From Butyrivibrio sp. CAG:318 (GTDB lineage: Bacteria > Bacillota > Clostridia > Lachnospirales > Lachnospiraceae), in NCBI GenBank assembly GCA_000431815.1, contig FR889258.1, forward strand, positions 3,206-67,205: 64,000 bases of DNA, in the 5' to 3' direction. The position numbers and the translations under genes are program-made. The notes under the pieces were generated by a model. It was not told where the DNA came from, did not search any database, and saw only the letters and a list, made by a program, of their open reading frames with translations. Shown here one piece after another: positions 45,148 through 53,934 of this stretch (its first letter is position 1; each line of letters starts with the position of its first letter).

Positions 45148-46019
45148 GAGGCTGCCTCCTTTTTGTCTTTTTCTTTAATATACCACCACTTGAATATGGC
45201 ACTACCTATTATTATAATATAACCTATTACACTGAATATGTCAGGCATCTGACCTAAGAATATGAATCCCAACAATGCCGCAAAAATAACCTGCGTATAG
45301 TCGAATACCGAAATCTCCTTCGCCGGTGCTTTGGTATATGCCTTGGTAATTGAAAGCTGTCCGCCGGCTGCCGATGCCCCTGCAAGCAGCAGGAATATGA
45401 GCTGTATGGCACTCATCGGCTCATACTCTATTATCATAAAAGGCAATGTCACAATACATGAAAATACCGAGAAAAACATGACTATAACCGGGCCTCTCTC
45501 ACCGCTCTGGCCTAATTTTCTGACAAAAGTATACGCAACACCCGCGCCGAATCCGCCGCATACCCCGATGAGGGCATATACAAACTGCATATTCATGGAC
45601 GGCTTAACAACAAAAACCGCTCCGGCAAATGCCGCCGCAACGCATATCCACTCGATTATGTTTGCTTTTTCTTTGAGTATAAAATAAGACATTATAATTG
45701 CAAAGAAAGGTGACAGCTTGTTAAGTATATTGGCGTCCGCTATGTTGAGCCTGTCGACCGCATAGAAATTACATATGAGTCCGACGGTTCCAAAGAAGCT
45801 TCTTAAGAAAAGTCCCGGAATACTCTGCTTATGAATCCTGAGCTTCTCTTCGCTTCTAAGAAGCATGACCACTGATATAACCGCTGCCACCGCATTTCTG
45901 AAAAAAGCTTTCTGCATTGTCGGCAGGTCGCCGGCAAGCCTTACGAAAAACGACATTAAGGCGAAAAAGAATCCCGCCAGTATGATAAATAAAATTCCCT
46001 GATGTTTCTTTACTGACAT
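45144..46019 (-). CDS. EamA-family (DMT) transporter
   Basis: The 291 residues have ten membrane helices in two EamA repeats (about 8-140 and 150-285; FFALMSFFVRLAGDLP, GAGVAYTFVRKLGQSG). The substrate is not predictable; amino acids, metabolites and nucleotide derivatives are known for the family. It has its own promoter (46052-46079) and drives the MATE gene downstream. Confidence 0.9.
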   Translation of the reverse strand: MSVKKHQGILFIILAGFFFALMSFFVRLAGDLPTMQKAFFRNAVAAVISVVMLLRSEEKLRIHKQSIPGLFLRSFFGTVGLICNFYAVDRLNIADANILNKLSPFFAIIMSYFILKEKANIIEWICVAAAFAGAVFVVKPSMNMQFVYALIGVCGGFGAGVAYTFVRKLGQSGERGPVIVMFFSVFSCIVTLPFMIIEYEPMSAIQLIFLLLAGASAAGGQLSITKAYTKAPAKEISVFDYTQVIFAALLGFIFLGQMPDIFSVIGYIIIIGSAIFKWWYIKEKDKKEAAS

Positions 46020-46051
46020 AAAACTAATCTCCGTTCTGACTTCAATTAGCT

Positions 46052-46079
46052 ATTATACCACAAAAGAATCAAAACTCAA
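46052..46079 (-). promoter_or_regulatory. Promoter of the EamA-MATE operon
   Basis: Minus-strand TTGAGT (46074-46079), 16-bp spacer, TATAAT (46052-46057) preceded by TGG. Confidence 0.75.
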
Positions 46080-46167
46080 TCTACAATTCAGCCACCGTTT
46101 CACTAAGCGGTTTTCTGTCCGAATGCTGTGGTATCGGCTCGTTAATATATAATTCTGTTTGTCAACA

Positions 46168-46210
46168 TAAAAAAAGCACAGTCAATGAATTTATCATTCA
46201 CTGACTGTGC
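46168..46210 (-). terminator. Terminator of cstA
   Basis: GCACAGTCAATGAAT (46176-46190) pairs with ATTCACTGACTGTGC (46196-46210) over 15 positions with one G-U. On the minus strand it is followed by seven T. Confidence 0.92.
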
Positions 46211-46232
46211 CATATAAATCGCATATATAAAT

Positions 46233-47909
46233 TTATGCTTCCTGCTTCTTAGCGGTAAACAGTTTTCTAAGGCATCCGACTGCCACGCATATTCCGAGTA
46301 CCATAAGCAGAGCCGCGATAATCAGCTGGAGACCTTCCGAAAGGAACGTCGCGCTGTGCGCCGCAATTGCCCGAACGAGTGCGATTGTTTTCTGGACAAG
46401 TGCCGTAAATGTTACGGCGAGCATCGCAAACATCGGAACGTAAAGTGTCCATCCTGTTCTGCCTGTCGTCTTAAGGAATACGGAAAGTGTTATAAGTACA
46501 AGCGCCGCGAGGAGCTGGTTAGCCGAACCGAATAACGGCCAGACCTTGCTGTAGCCGCCCATTGCAAGCAGATAACCTATTACGAGGGTGATTACCGTTG
46601 CAAAATATTTATTCGTAAGGACTTTGACAAGAGGATTCTTTGAATCTCCGGCAAAAATCTCCTGAAATGACATTCTTCCGATTCGCGCCACGGAATCAAG
46701 TGATGTAAGGGCAAGTGCCGATACACACATCGTCATGAATACAGTGGCGATAGTATTGCTTACGCCGAGCTTCTCAAGGAATCCGGCAACACCCGATGAG
46801 AAAATCGCAAAAGGTGTTCCGTCAGGCTTCGTGCCGTTTACGGCAACCGAACCTACAACAACAAGTGCCACGATGCCGAGCAATGACTCAAAAAGCATCG
46901 CACCGAAGCCGATAAACGGCATATCCTTCTCGTTGCTTACGGTCTTTGAAGACGTTCCTGATGACACAAGGCTGTGGAAGCCCGAAACAGCACCGCACGC
47001 TATTGTTACAAACAATGTCGGGAACAGATATGAATCATTAACCTTAAAACCGTTAAACGCATTAAGATTCATTGACGGATGAGCCACTAACACACCGATT
47101 ACCGCGCCGCCTATCATGCCGAGCAGCATAAAAGTAGTCAGATAATCCCTTGGCTGCATCATCAGCCACATAGGCAATATTGATGCAAAGAAAAGATATG
47201 CCATTACGATAAATACCCATGTCTGTTTTGTCGCATATATCGGCAGATTCATGCCAAGAGCAAACATACCTATAAGAAGTGCGATGGCAATTATCGCTTT
47301 CATCCATTCTTTTAACTTGTCTCCGGTAAATTTAATTATAACACCGAGGATAATCGCAACTCCGATAAACATCATTGATATTGAGCCCGCTGATGCATTG
47401 GCAAATAACTGTTCGTCGGCAACGCCGTCGCCGAGGCCTTTTGCATTAAAAGTTCCGGCAACCATGTCGGTAAATGCCGCTATAACAAGAAGTGTGAACA
47501 GCCAGCAGAAAATCATAAAAAGTTTCCGGCCTATCTTGCCTATGTATTTCTCAACGATCATTCCTATTGATTTGCCTTCGTTCTTGACGGAAGCATAGAG
47601 CGAACCGAAATCCTGTACAGCTCCGAAGAAAATACCTCCGACTAACAGCCAGAGAAGCACCGGAACCCAGCCAAACACGCTCGCGAGTATCGGTCCCGTA
47701 ACAGGTCCTGCTCCCGCTATCGACGAGAACTGGTGCGAAAAAACAGTAAATTTGGATGACGGGACATAATCCACTCCGTCCTCCTTGGTATAAGCCGGTG
47801 TCTTTGCCTTAGGATCTATACCCCATTTGCGCGCAAGCCATCTTCCGTAGAAAATATATGCGGCTGCAAGAACCACTATACCGATCAGAATAATAACCAA
47901 GCCATTCAT
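46233..47909 (-). CDS. cstA: CstA-family peptide/pyruvate transporter
   Basis: CstA proteins take up peptides or pyruvate under carbon limitation. The 558 residues contain about 15 membrane helices and family blocks FTVFSHQFSSIAGAGPVTGP, FGAVQDFGSLYASVKNEGKS and SGTSSKTVSNEKDMPFIGFG. It is shorter than the E. coli protein, as usual in Clostridia. The start at 47909 is chosen from AAAGGA; a frame of 7 more codons exists. It stands alone with a long leader (about 110 bases) and a terminator. Confidence 0.92.
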   Translation of the reverse strand: MNGLVIILIGIVVLAAAYIFYGRWLARKWGIDPKAKTPAYTKEDGVDYVPSSKFTVFSHQFSSIAGAGPVTGPILASVFGWVPVLLWLLVGGIFFGAVQDFGSLYASVKNEGKSIGMIVEKYIGKIGRKLFMIFCWLFTLLVIAAFTDMVAGTFNAKGLGDGVADEQLFANASAGSISMMFIGVAIILGVIIKFTGDKLKEWMKAIIAIALLIGMFALGMNLPIYATKQTWVFIVMAYLFFASILPMWLMMQPRDYLTTFMLLGMIGGAVIGVLVAHPSMNLNAFNGFKVNDSYLFPTLFVTIACGAVSGFHSLVSSGTSSKTVSNEKDMPFIGFGAMLFESLLGIVALVVVGSVAVNGTKPDGTPFAIFSSGVAGFLEKLGVSNTIATVFMTMCVSALALTSLDSVARIGRMSFQEIFAGDSKNPLVKVLTNKYFATVITLVIGYLLAMGGYSKVWPLFGSANQLLAALVLITLSVFLKTTGRTGWTLYVPMFAMLAVTFTALVQKTIALVRAIAAHSATFLSEGLQLIIAALLMVLGICVAVGCLRKLFTAKKQEA

Positions 47910-48029
47910 TGTATCTCTTTCCTTTCCCATATCAGCTATTACACAAAAGGAACCTACATCTCCGCTGCCACTTCTTCACGTTACGAAAACATACGTTCCT
48001 GTTACCAGTGCTGATATTTAACTGCTGAT

Positions 48030-48058
48030 ATACTAGCACTTATATCATATTTTGTAAA
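48030..48058 (-). promoter_or_regulatory. Candidate promoter of cstA
   Basis: Minus-strand TTTACA (48053-48058), 17-bp spacer, TAGTAT (48030-48035). It overlaps the 3' end of the hybrid kinase gene. Confidence 0.5.
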
Positions 48059-50070
48059 GTATGTTTCAGCAAATCTATGCTTACAGGCTTTACGAGATAA
48101 CCATTCATTCCGGATTCAACCGCCTTCTCCATATCCTCTTCTGAAGAGCTTGCAGAGAGTGGAATAATCGGTATCGTGTGCGCATCTTCCCTGTCCAGAT
48201 TACGGATACGTTCCGATGCCTCAAAACCGTCCATCACCGGCATCATGAGGTCCATAATTATGCAGTCAAAATCACCTCTTTCTGACTTTCGGAATGTATC
48301 AAGCGCTTCCTTTCCGTCACATGTGGTTACCGCTTTAGCACCAAGTTCCTCAACCATAAACTGTGTTATCTCACGATTCATATTATTATCATCCACAATG
48401 AGGATCTTATATCCTGCAAAATTACCGTTTTCTGCATTCTCATCAGCTACGGTATCTTCCTCATATATATCCAACGGAAATTTAACCGTAAATTCACTGC
48501 CTTCGCCCGGATTGGTCTTAACTTCTATTGTGCCCTGCATATAGTCCATAATACGTTTGCATATGGCCATACCAAGACCCGTTCCCTTATAACTGGTGCG
48601 TGCATCTTCATAGCCCTGGGTAAAAGGTTCAAAAATATGTTCTACATATTCCCGGCTCATTCCTATGCCCGTATCGGCAACAGTTACGAAACACTCTGCC
48701 TTTTCTTCATCTGTCTTCTCATTATGCACAGAAATCGATATACTTCCGTTCTGTTTATTATATTTGATAGCATTTTCGATAATATTATACAATACCTGTC
48801 TTATATGTTTCAGACTTCCCGCAAGCTTATATGTATCGTTTCCGTAATCGGTAACAACCTGAATGTTCCTGTCATTAATCTGTTTGTCCGTCAATTCAAG
48901 TATGTTTCCGATGATATTCGCGATATCAACCGGTTCATGCGTAAGCTTCATCCTACTGCCTTCCATTTCGCTGTATTCGATAACATCATTCATGAAATTA
49001 AGAAGGCGCTCCGCCGATTCCCGCACATTGTTGCACATTCTTTTCTGGAGTTCTGCATCTTCGGGATTCTTAGATGCGATATCAACCATACCGATAATTC
49101 CGTTGATCGGTGTTCTGATATCATGTGACATATGTGATATAAATTCGCTTTTTGATCTGTCCGCCCTTTTGGCCACAACAAGGGCATCCATAAGTTCTTT
49201 ATCCTGTTTCTGCTTAATCGTCATAATCTCGGTTACATCCTGATGATATCCCTTGATGCGTATTCTGTTATGTACACTGTCATATGACTTGCATCCGCCA
49301 CATCTGATATACATAGTTCCCTTATCCGGATGATTATAAGGATAGCTGACTTCGCTTCTGCCTTTCGCAAGAATCTCTTCCATGTTTGAATCAATCTGTG
49401 ACACAAAATTCTTATCAACATGGTCATACCACCATGCATAACAGTCTTCCGGTAATATTTCGTCATCAACTCCAAGCAGTTCGCGCATCATTGAATCGGT
49501 ATACATTTTGGGCTTGACACCCTCCTCAATTACGATCATCCACATCCCTATGCCCGACCCTTTAAGAGTCTCCTCGTGGGCACTCGCCGTATTCCGCCGC
49601 ATTTCTTCTTCTGTGCGCACGACTGCATCCACGTTACGGATTGCCATTATAACATTCTTCTCGCCAGGATTATGGCTTACATCCGCATATTGGATATCAA
49701 AATAGCAAAAATCCTGTTTCAGGCCCTTTGCACGATATCTTATAACATAATCTCTTTTCTCCAGAAGATGCTTCATAATGGTTTCCTCAGATGTAGCATT
49801 ACAGAAATAATCCATATCCTCCTGAATCACGTATTCTGAAGCGTACCAACGCACAAGTGCTTTATAATCATTAAGACTTCTTGTCTTTTCGGCGATTTCC
49901 TTGTTATGCAGGTTTCCGGTCTGATATATTTCATACTTACCTGTATTAAAATCAATCTTATATATAGATATATAATCCGCACACAATGCTTTTAATATAT
50001 CATATTGATTTTCCAGTGCTTTATTCAGCTGTCCAACCTGTTCTGCTATATTTTCTATATTACTTGACAT
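48040..50070 (-). CDS. Cytoplasmic hybrid histidine kinase with receiver domain
   Basis: The 676 residues lack membrane helices. They hold two PAS-like sensor domains (about 28-150 and 165-290), HisKA with ISHMSHDIRTPINGI (His316), HATPase (N-box IIENAIKYNKQ, DTGIGMS, GTGLGMAIC) and a C-terminal receiver (LIVDDNNMNRE, phospho-acceptor Asp in IIMDLMMPVMDG). Phosphate probably moves to the HPt protein encoded three genes upstream and on to the REC-HD-GYP protein. It is last in that operon, 25 bp after the HD-GYP gene. Confidence 0.95.
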   Translation of the reverse strand: MSSNIENIAEQVGQLNKALENQYDILKALCADYISIYKIDFNTGKYEIYQTGNLHNKEIAEKTRSLNDYKALVRWYASEYVIQEDMDYFCNATSEETIMKHLLEKRDYVIRYRAKGLKQDFCYFDIQYADVSHNPGEKNVIMAIRNVDAVVRTEEEMRRNTASAHEETLKGSGIGMWMIVIEEGVKPKMYTDSMMRELLGVDDEILPEDCYAWWYDHVDKNFVSQIDSNMEEILAKGRSEVSYPYNHPDKGTMYIRCGGCKSYDSVHNRIRIKGYHQDVTEIMTIKQKQDKELMDALVVAKRADRSKSEFISHMSHDIRTPINGIIGMVDIASKNPEDAELQKRMCNNVRESAERLLNFMNDVIEYSEMEGSRMKLTHEPVDIANIIGNILELTDKQINDRNIQVVTDYGNDTYKLAGSLKHIRQVLYNIIENAIKYNKQNGSISISVHNEKTDEEKAECFVTVADTGIGMSREYVEHIFEPFTQGYEDARTSYKGTGLGMAICKRIMDYMQGTIEVKTNPGEGSEFTVKFPLDIYEEDTVADENAENGNFAGYKILIVDDNNMNREITQFMVEELGAKAVTTCDGKEALDTFRKSERGDFDCIIMDLMMPVMDGFEASERIRNLDREDAHTIPIIPLSASSSEEDMEKAVESGMNGYLVKPVSIDLLKHTLQNMI

Positions 50071-50095
50071 TTAACCATCCTTTTATCGTACATAC

Positions 50096-51181
50096 TTATA
50101 CCGGTGACTTGACCAATTCCTCGAACCGGTCTCTTACATTTCTGAATACTTCCATTAGTCTGGGAGAAAAAACTCCACATTCTCCATTAACGATCATTCG
50201 GAATGCCTCGTCAGTCGAATATGCGTCTTTATAACATCTCTCGTTAACAAGCGCATCATATACGTCAGCCACCGATACTAACTGGGCAGGCAACGGTATC
50301 TCATCTCCTTTAAGTCCATCCGGATATCCACCTCCGTCATATTTCTCATGATGATGGCGTATGATATCATAGCTTATCTGTCTGGATTCAGGCTCCCATT
50401 CTATTTTCATGCTGTCAAGAATCTCACATCCCCTTATTGTGTGTGATTTCATATATTCAAACTCATCCTTGGTAAGTCTTCCAGGTTTCATAAGAATACT
50501 GTCAGGAATTGATATCTTGCCGAGGTCATGCAAAGAGCTGGCGGATACTATCATATCGATATGCTTCCGGTCCAGACCGCATTCCGGATATAATTCGGCA
50601 TATTTTTCAGCAAGTATTCTTGTGTAATTCTTAACACGCTGGATATGTTCCCCGCTTTCGAGGCTTCTGTATTCAACAATCGTACCGAGCATATCTATAA
50701 TATCTTCGTTACGTTTTTCAAGTTTCTGCGCCTGATATTTGAGTGTCCTGTATGCTTTATTCAGAACCTCTGTCTGCTCGGCTACCTTATCTTCAAGTCT
50801 GTTCTTATATGCAAAATGACTGACCACATTCTGTACTCTTTTCTTTACCAGAATTGAATTGAACGGTCTGGCAATGAAATCGGATACCCCGGCATCAAAA
50901 CATGCTTTTTCATTCTGGACTGTATTCTCACCGCTTATTACAAGCACGGGAATCGTGGATATAAGATTCTCCTTGTTCATCCACTCCAGGAAACGGAATC
51001 CGTCCATGACAGGCATAACCAGATCAAGAAGAATGGCTGAAATTTCGTCTTTCTCGCGGTTGATCAGGTCTGTGGCGCTAAGTCCGTTCTCTGCCTCAAG
51101 CACTTCATATTCATCGCTTAGTATGTCGCTTAAAAGTTCCCTGTTTATTTCTGAATCATCTACAATTAATATTTTATTCAT
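50096..51181 (-). CDS. Response regulator with HD-GYP phosphodiesterase domain
   Basis: The 361 residues have a receiver (Asp53 in ILLDLVMPVMDG), a coiled linker (about 120-160) and an HD-GYP domain with LHDLGKISIPD, and HHHEKYDGGGYPDGLKGDEI, so all metal ligands and the GYP signature are present. HD-GYP enzymes hydrolyse cyclic di-GMP or related dinucleotides. The start at 51181 follows GAGG; the FapA-like gene ends 11 bp before. Output of the phosphorelay encoded around it. Confidence 0.93.
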   Translation of the reverse strand: MNKILIVDDSEINRELLSDILSDEYEVLEAENGLSATDLINREKDEISAILLDLVMPVMDGFRFLEWMNKENLISTIPVLVISGENTVQNEKACFDAGVSDFIARPFNSILVKKRVQNVVSHFAYKNRLEDKVAEQTEVLNKAYRTLKYQAQKLEKRNEDIIDMLGTIVEYRSLESGEHIQRVKNYTRILAEKYAELYPECGLDRKHIDMIVSASSLHDLGKISIPDSILMKPGRLTKDEFEYMKSHTIRGCEILDSMKIEWEPESRQISYDIIRHHHEKYDGGGYPDGLKGDEIPLPAQLVSVADVYDALVNERCYKDAYSTDEAFRMIVNGECGVFSPRLMEVFRNVRDRFEELVKSPV

Positions 51182-51192
51182 GGATTTCAACC

Positions 51193-53355
51193 TCAATTTC
51201 TATACACGGATATACTGTCTCCGTTTTTTCTTATGTTAATGTTACGAGCCGTACCGGCATCCCATCTGACTCCTTTTATGTAAACGCTGGTTCCACTGTA
51301 TATGGTTCCGTTTACGACTACTTTCCCATGCCCATACATTTCTTCTGTACTGATTATCTGTTCCCTGACCTTCTTAAGTTCAGACATTTCCTTATTCTTG
51401 GTATATATGGCATCTTCAACCTTAAGATACACCGGATTGACATTTCTTTCTTCCGGCTTCATCTTCTCCACAAATTCATCATATATGTTATTAAGCATGT
51501 GAAGTTCCCGGTCCACTGCTTTCATCCGGTCTTCGACATTTTTCAATCTCGTGGCAAAATTATTCGGTTTGCCTATATTTAATAAGGTAGCCGTACCATC
51601 CGCATCGCCTATATTATATGATTCTATTTTCCTGCCGGCATATGCATTTCCACCGGTTATCATACCGTATCTTCCCGATATGATGATATTCCTGCCCGCA
51701 ACAATATTGCTGTTAAGGCAGTAATTGGCTTTTACGCTTCCAACGGCCTCAATCGTTGCATTCTCGAAAAATTTGCCCATCACATTACCGCCTGCCTTTA
51801 AAAGCCCGCGGCCTCCCGCATTGGTGCCTTCCTTCAGGATTATATCGCCGCCCGCCTCAAGCTGTGCGGACTCTATGAATCCGTCAGCAATTATGTCACC
51901 TGCTGCTTTCACAACAGTGCCTTCGCCGATGCTGTTTCGTATATATACCGAGCCGTTAAAATTAATATTTCCGGCAGTACTTGCATCTTCCCCCAATACA
52001 AGCACACTTGTGACTTCAAGCATCCCATCCTTATACACAACTCTGCCATCAATATCTGCTACATATGTCACTCCGTCAGGTGCTATGGAAAATCCATGTC
52101 CCTTGACCGGCGGTATTTCCTTTCCCGCCTTGCCGTCATACTTCGCTCCTGTCACACGGCAGCCAGGCATACCCGGTTCTGCCTTATGATATATGGCTAT
52201 TTTCTGACCCTTTCTGACTATCTCGAACCACTTCACATTCTTATAATTCACAGAACCGTCTTCATTAAGCTTTGGATGTTTCCCGGCTTCACTGTCAAAA
52301 AGAAATTCATACCATCCGTCTTTACCGGCTTCCTGCTGTCTGCCTCTCGCTATGGTTATCATAGTGTCCTGCGCTCCGTTACCGGCTATATCATCAATAG
52401 CAGCTTCATCTATTCCATATGTTATACCGCAGTCTTCAAGTGCCGACATTATCTCTTCCTTCGGTATCTTCATACCTGCAGCGGATACCTGAATAAATGC
52501 TTCCATCTGCTTTCCGTCCATCAGAAGCGTAAAATCATCATACTGTTTTCCCGTTTCTTCGTTCTTATCATTGGCTTTATTGGCTTCCTGCATGAGTTTC
52601 AGCCGGTGCTTATTCATTTCCTTTGCCGTGTACATTAAACTCTTGTATTCTTCAACCGGCAGATGTTCTTCAAGTCCGAGCCTTATCTCACGCATCTGCT
52701 GCCATGAATACATCCAGTTATTGTATACCGATATATCAATTCTATGTTCAAGTCCCTTCCTCAGTTCCCTCATCTGCTGCCAGTTCATCTGTTCGTCGGC
52801 ATATGTCTTCACATCCAGATTCTTGCCGATTCCCAGCGCGATTTCTCTTATGGACGCCCCGCGCTGCGCAGGATTTATGTATGGATCTATATCAAGAGCT
52901 TCCTCAAGTGCTGTTCTTATCTGTTTAAGCTGTTCTTCATCATAACCTGCTTTGATATATTTTCCGATATTTATGCCCTCACAGGCTGCCATCCTAAATT
53001 CCCTTAATTTGCCTGCCGGAAGATTCCCTGCGGCGGACAAATCTATTCCCTGCTCAAGACCTTCCCTTATCTGGCGCATGGTATCAAACGATACTGAAGG
53101 GTCTGCATATTTATTAATGTCTATTTTATGTTCAAGCCCCAGTCTGATTTCCTCCATCTGAAACCAGTCGTATTTGTCGGACGCATAAATCCCGACCGGC
53201 AATCCTGCCATAAGTCCGAGTCTTATCTGGCGCATCTGTATGGCATAAAATTCAGGTTTAGCATATAAGGATACATCCAGTCCCGCCTGAAGTCCATCTT
53301 TAATCTCCTGCTGCTGGTCAATGCCAAAATGTGACATCTCTATATCTTTTCCCAA
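51193..53355 (-). CDS. FapA-like (DUF342) protein with an N-terminal array of about 25-residue repeats
   Basis: Residues about 10-270 contain nine or ten repeats of about 24-26 residues with the pattern QMxxIRxGLExGLDVxxYA (clear copies: QMRQIRLGLMAGLPVGIYAS, QMEEIRLGLEHKIDINKYAD, QMRELRKGLEHRIDISVYN). From about 290 to 720 comes a FapA/DUF342 body with a right-handed beta-helix (GSVYIRNSIGEGTVVKAAGD, AGGDIILKEGTNAGG) and a coiled coil near 610-680. It starts with TTG, GGAGG 8 bases upstream, 3 bp after the HPt gene. FapA proteins are polymer-like cytoplasmic proteins linked to surface or signalling functions; the repeats may bind the partner proteins. Confidence 0.85.
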   Translation of the reverse strand: MGKDIEMSHFGIDQQQEIKDGLQAGLDVSLYAKPEFYAIQMRQIRLGLMAGLPVGIYASDKYDWFQMEEIRLGLEHKIDINKYADPSVSFDTMRQIREGLEQGIDLSAAGNLPAGKLREFRMAACEGINIGKYIKAGYDEEQLKQIRTALEEALDIDPYINPAQRGASIREIALGIGKNLDVKTYADEQMNWQQMRELRKGLEHRIDISVYNNWMYSWQQMREIRLGLEEHLPVEEYKSLMYTAKEMNKHRLKLMQEANKANDKNEETGKQYDDFTLLMDGKQMEAFIQVSAAGMKIPKEEIMSALEDCGITYGIDEAAIDDIAGNGAQDTMITIARGRQQEAGKDGWYEFLFDSEAGKHPKLNEDGSVNYKNVKWFEIVRKGQKIAIYHKAEPGMPGCRVTGAKYDGKAGKEIPPVKGHGFSIAPDGVTYVADIDGRVVYKDGMLEVTSVLVLGEDASTAGNINFNGSVYIRNSIGEGTVVKAAGDIIADGFIESAQLEAGGDIILKEGTNAGGRGLLKAGGNVMGKFFENATIEAVGSVKANYCLNSNIVAGRNIIISGRYGMITGGNAYAGRKIESYNIGDADGTATLLNIGKPNNFATRLKNVEDRMKAVDRELHMLNNIYDEFVEKMKPEERNVNPVYLKVEDAIYTKNKEMSELKKVREQIISTEEMYGHGKVVVNGTIYSGTSVYIKGVRWDAGTARNINIRKNGDSISVYRN

Positions 53356-53358
53356 TTG

Positions 53359-53715
53359 TCAATCCTCCGCTGCAAGTTTACTGATGCAGTCCGTCAGCTT
53401 TATGTATTCTGCCCGTACTTTTTCAAACAGTTGTGCGCTTCCTTCTGTTTCTCTCCCTCTTAACTTCTCTGTTATCTCACATGCAGCCTCATATAGCGGT
53501 GTAAAGCCGAGATTGAGGCATATACCCTTCATATTATGTGCTGCGCGGAATGCCTTCTCTCCATCGCCTTCATCTATCCCGTCTTCCAAATCCTTAAAAC
53601 TTCTGTCACTGAGAAATTTAATTGCAAATTTCTTAATTATGGCTTCATTTCCAATTCTGTCCTTAACGTCATTATAATCGAGTCCTGCCTGCTCATAACA
53701 TTCCTGAACTGTCAT
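53359..53715 (-). CDS. Histidine phosphotransfer (HPt) protein
   Basis: A 118-residue four-helix protein with the HPt motif AAHNMKGICLNLGF (phospho-accepting His60). It should shuttle phosphate between the hybrid kinase receiver and the REC-HD-GYP protein encoded in the same operon. AAGGAG precedes the ATG by 8 bases. First gene of the operon, behind two promoters. Confidence 0.92.
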   Translation of the reverse strand: MTVQECYEQAGLDYNDVKDRIGNEAIIKKFAIKFLSDRSFKDLEDGIDEGDGEKAFRAAHNMKGICLNLGFTPLYEAACEITEKLRGRETEGSAQLFEKVRAEYIKLTDCISKLAAED

Positions 53716-53752
53716 TGATATGTCTCCTTCCGATGTCGCTCCTCATATACTG

Positions 53753-53781
53753 ATTGTCCGACGGACGATACAATTTGTCAA
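53753..53781 (-). promoter_or_regulatory. Proximal promoter of the HPt operon
   Basis: Minus-strand TTGACA (53776-53781), 17-bp spacer, GACAAT (53753-53758). A short inverted repeat GTCCG-T-CGGAC overlaps the -10 edge. Confidence 0.55.
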
Positions 53782-53808
53782 CTCATTACTTTTAGCTAAT
53801 TCTCGATT

Positions 53809-53838
53809 ATGTTAGTCCAAACTAACCGTGACTGTCAA
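53809..53838 (-). promoter_or_regulatory. Distal promoter of the HPt operon
   Basis: Minus-strand TTGACA (53833-53838), 18-bp spacer, TAACAT (53809-53814). The spacer carries the GTTAG-N6-CTAAC repeat. Confidence 0.55.
53811..53826. promoter_or_regulatory. Operator-like inverted repeat
   Basis: GTTAGTCCAAACTAAC: two 6-bp arms (GTTAGT/ACTAAC) around 4 bases, overlapping a -10 element. The same GTTAG-N6-CTAAC layout overlaps the eno -10 at 38623-38638. Confidence 0.5.
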
Positions 53839-53852
53839 CTGTATTTTTTCTC

Positions 53853-53898
53853 AAAAAAATCCCCGCCCGGACATAAAATAATTTATGGGGGCGGGGGA
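53853..53898 (-). terminator. Terminator of the kinase-PARG unit
   Basis: CCCCGCCC (53861-53868) and GGGCGGGG (53889-53896) with further CATAAA/TTTATG pairing inside. The minus strand continues ATTTTTTT. A very stable intrinsic terminator. Confidence 0.92.
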
Positions 53899-53934
53899 TA
53901 ACTTATTTAGATAATGTTGCTTCTACGTCGCATA

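Noticed and set aside
47931..48029. c-di-GMP riboswitch in the cstA leader
   Set aside because: The leader shows weak inverted repeats but not the conserved aptamer blocks, so the link to the nearby HD-GYP gene is unsupported.
52600..53330. Periodic sequence considered as a CRISPR-like array
   Set aside because: The period of about 75 bp is the codon-level trace of the 25-residue protein repeat in the FapA-like gene.
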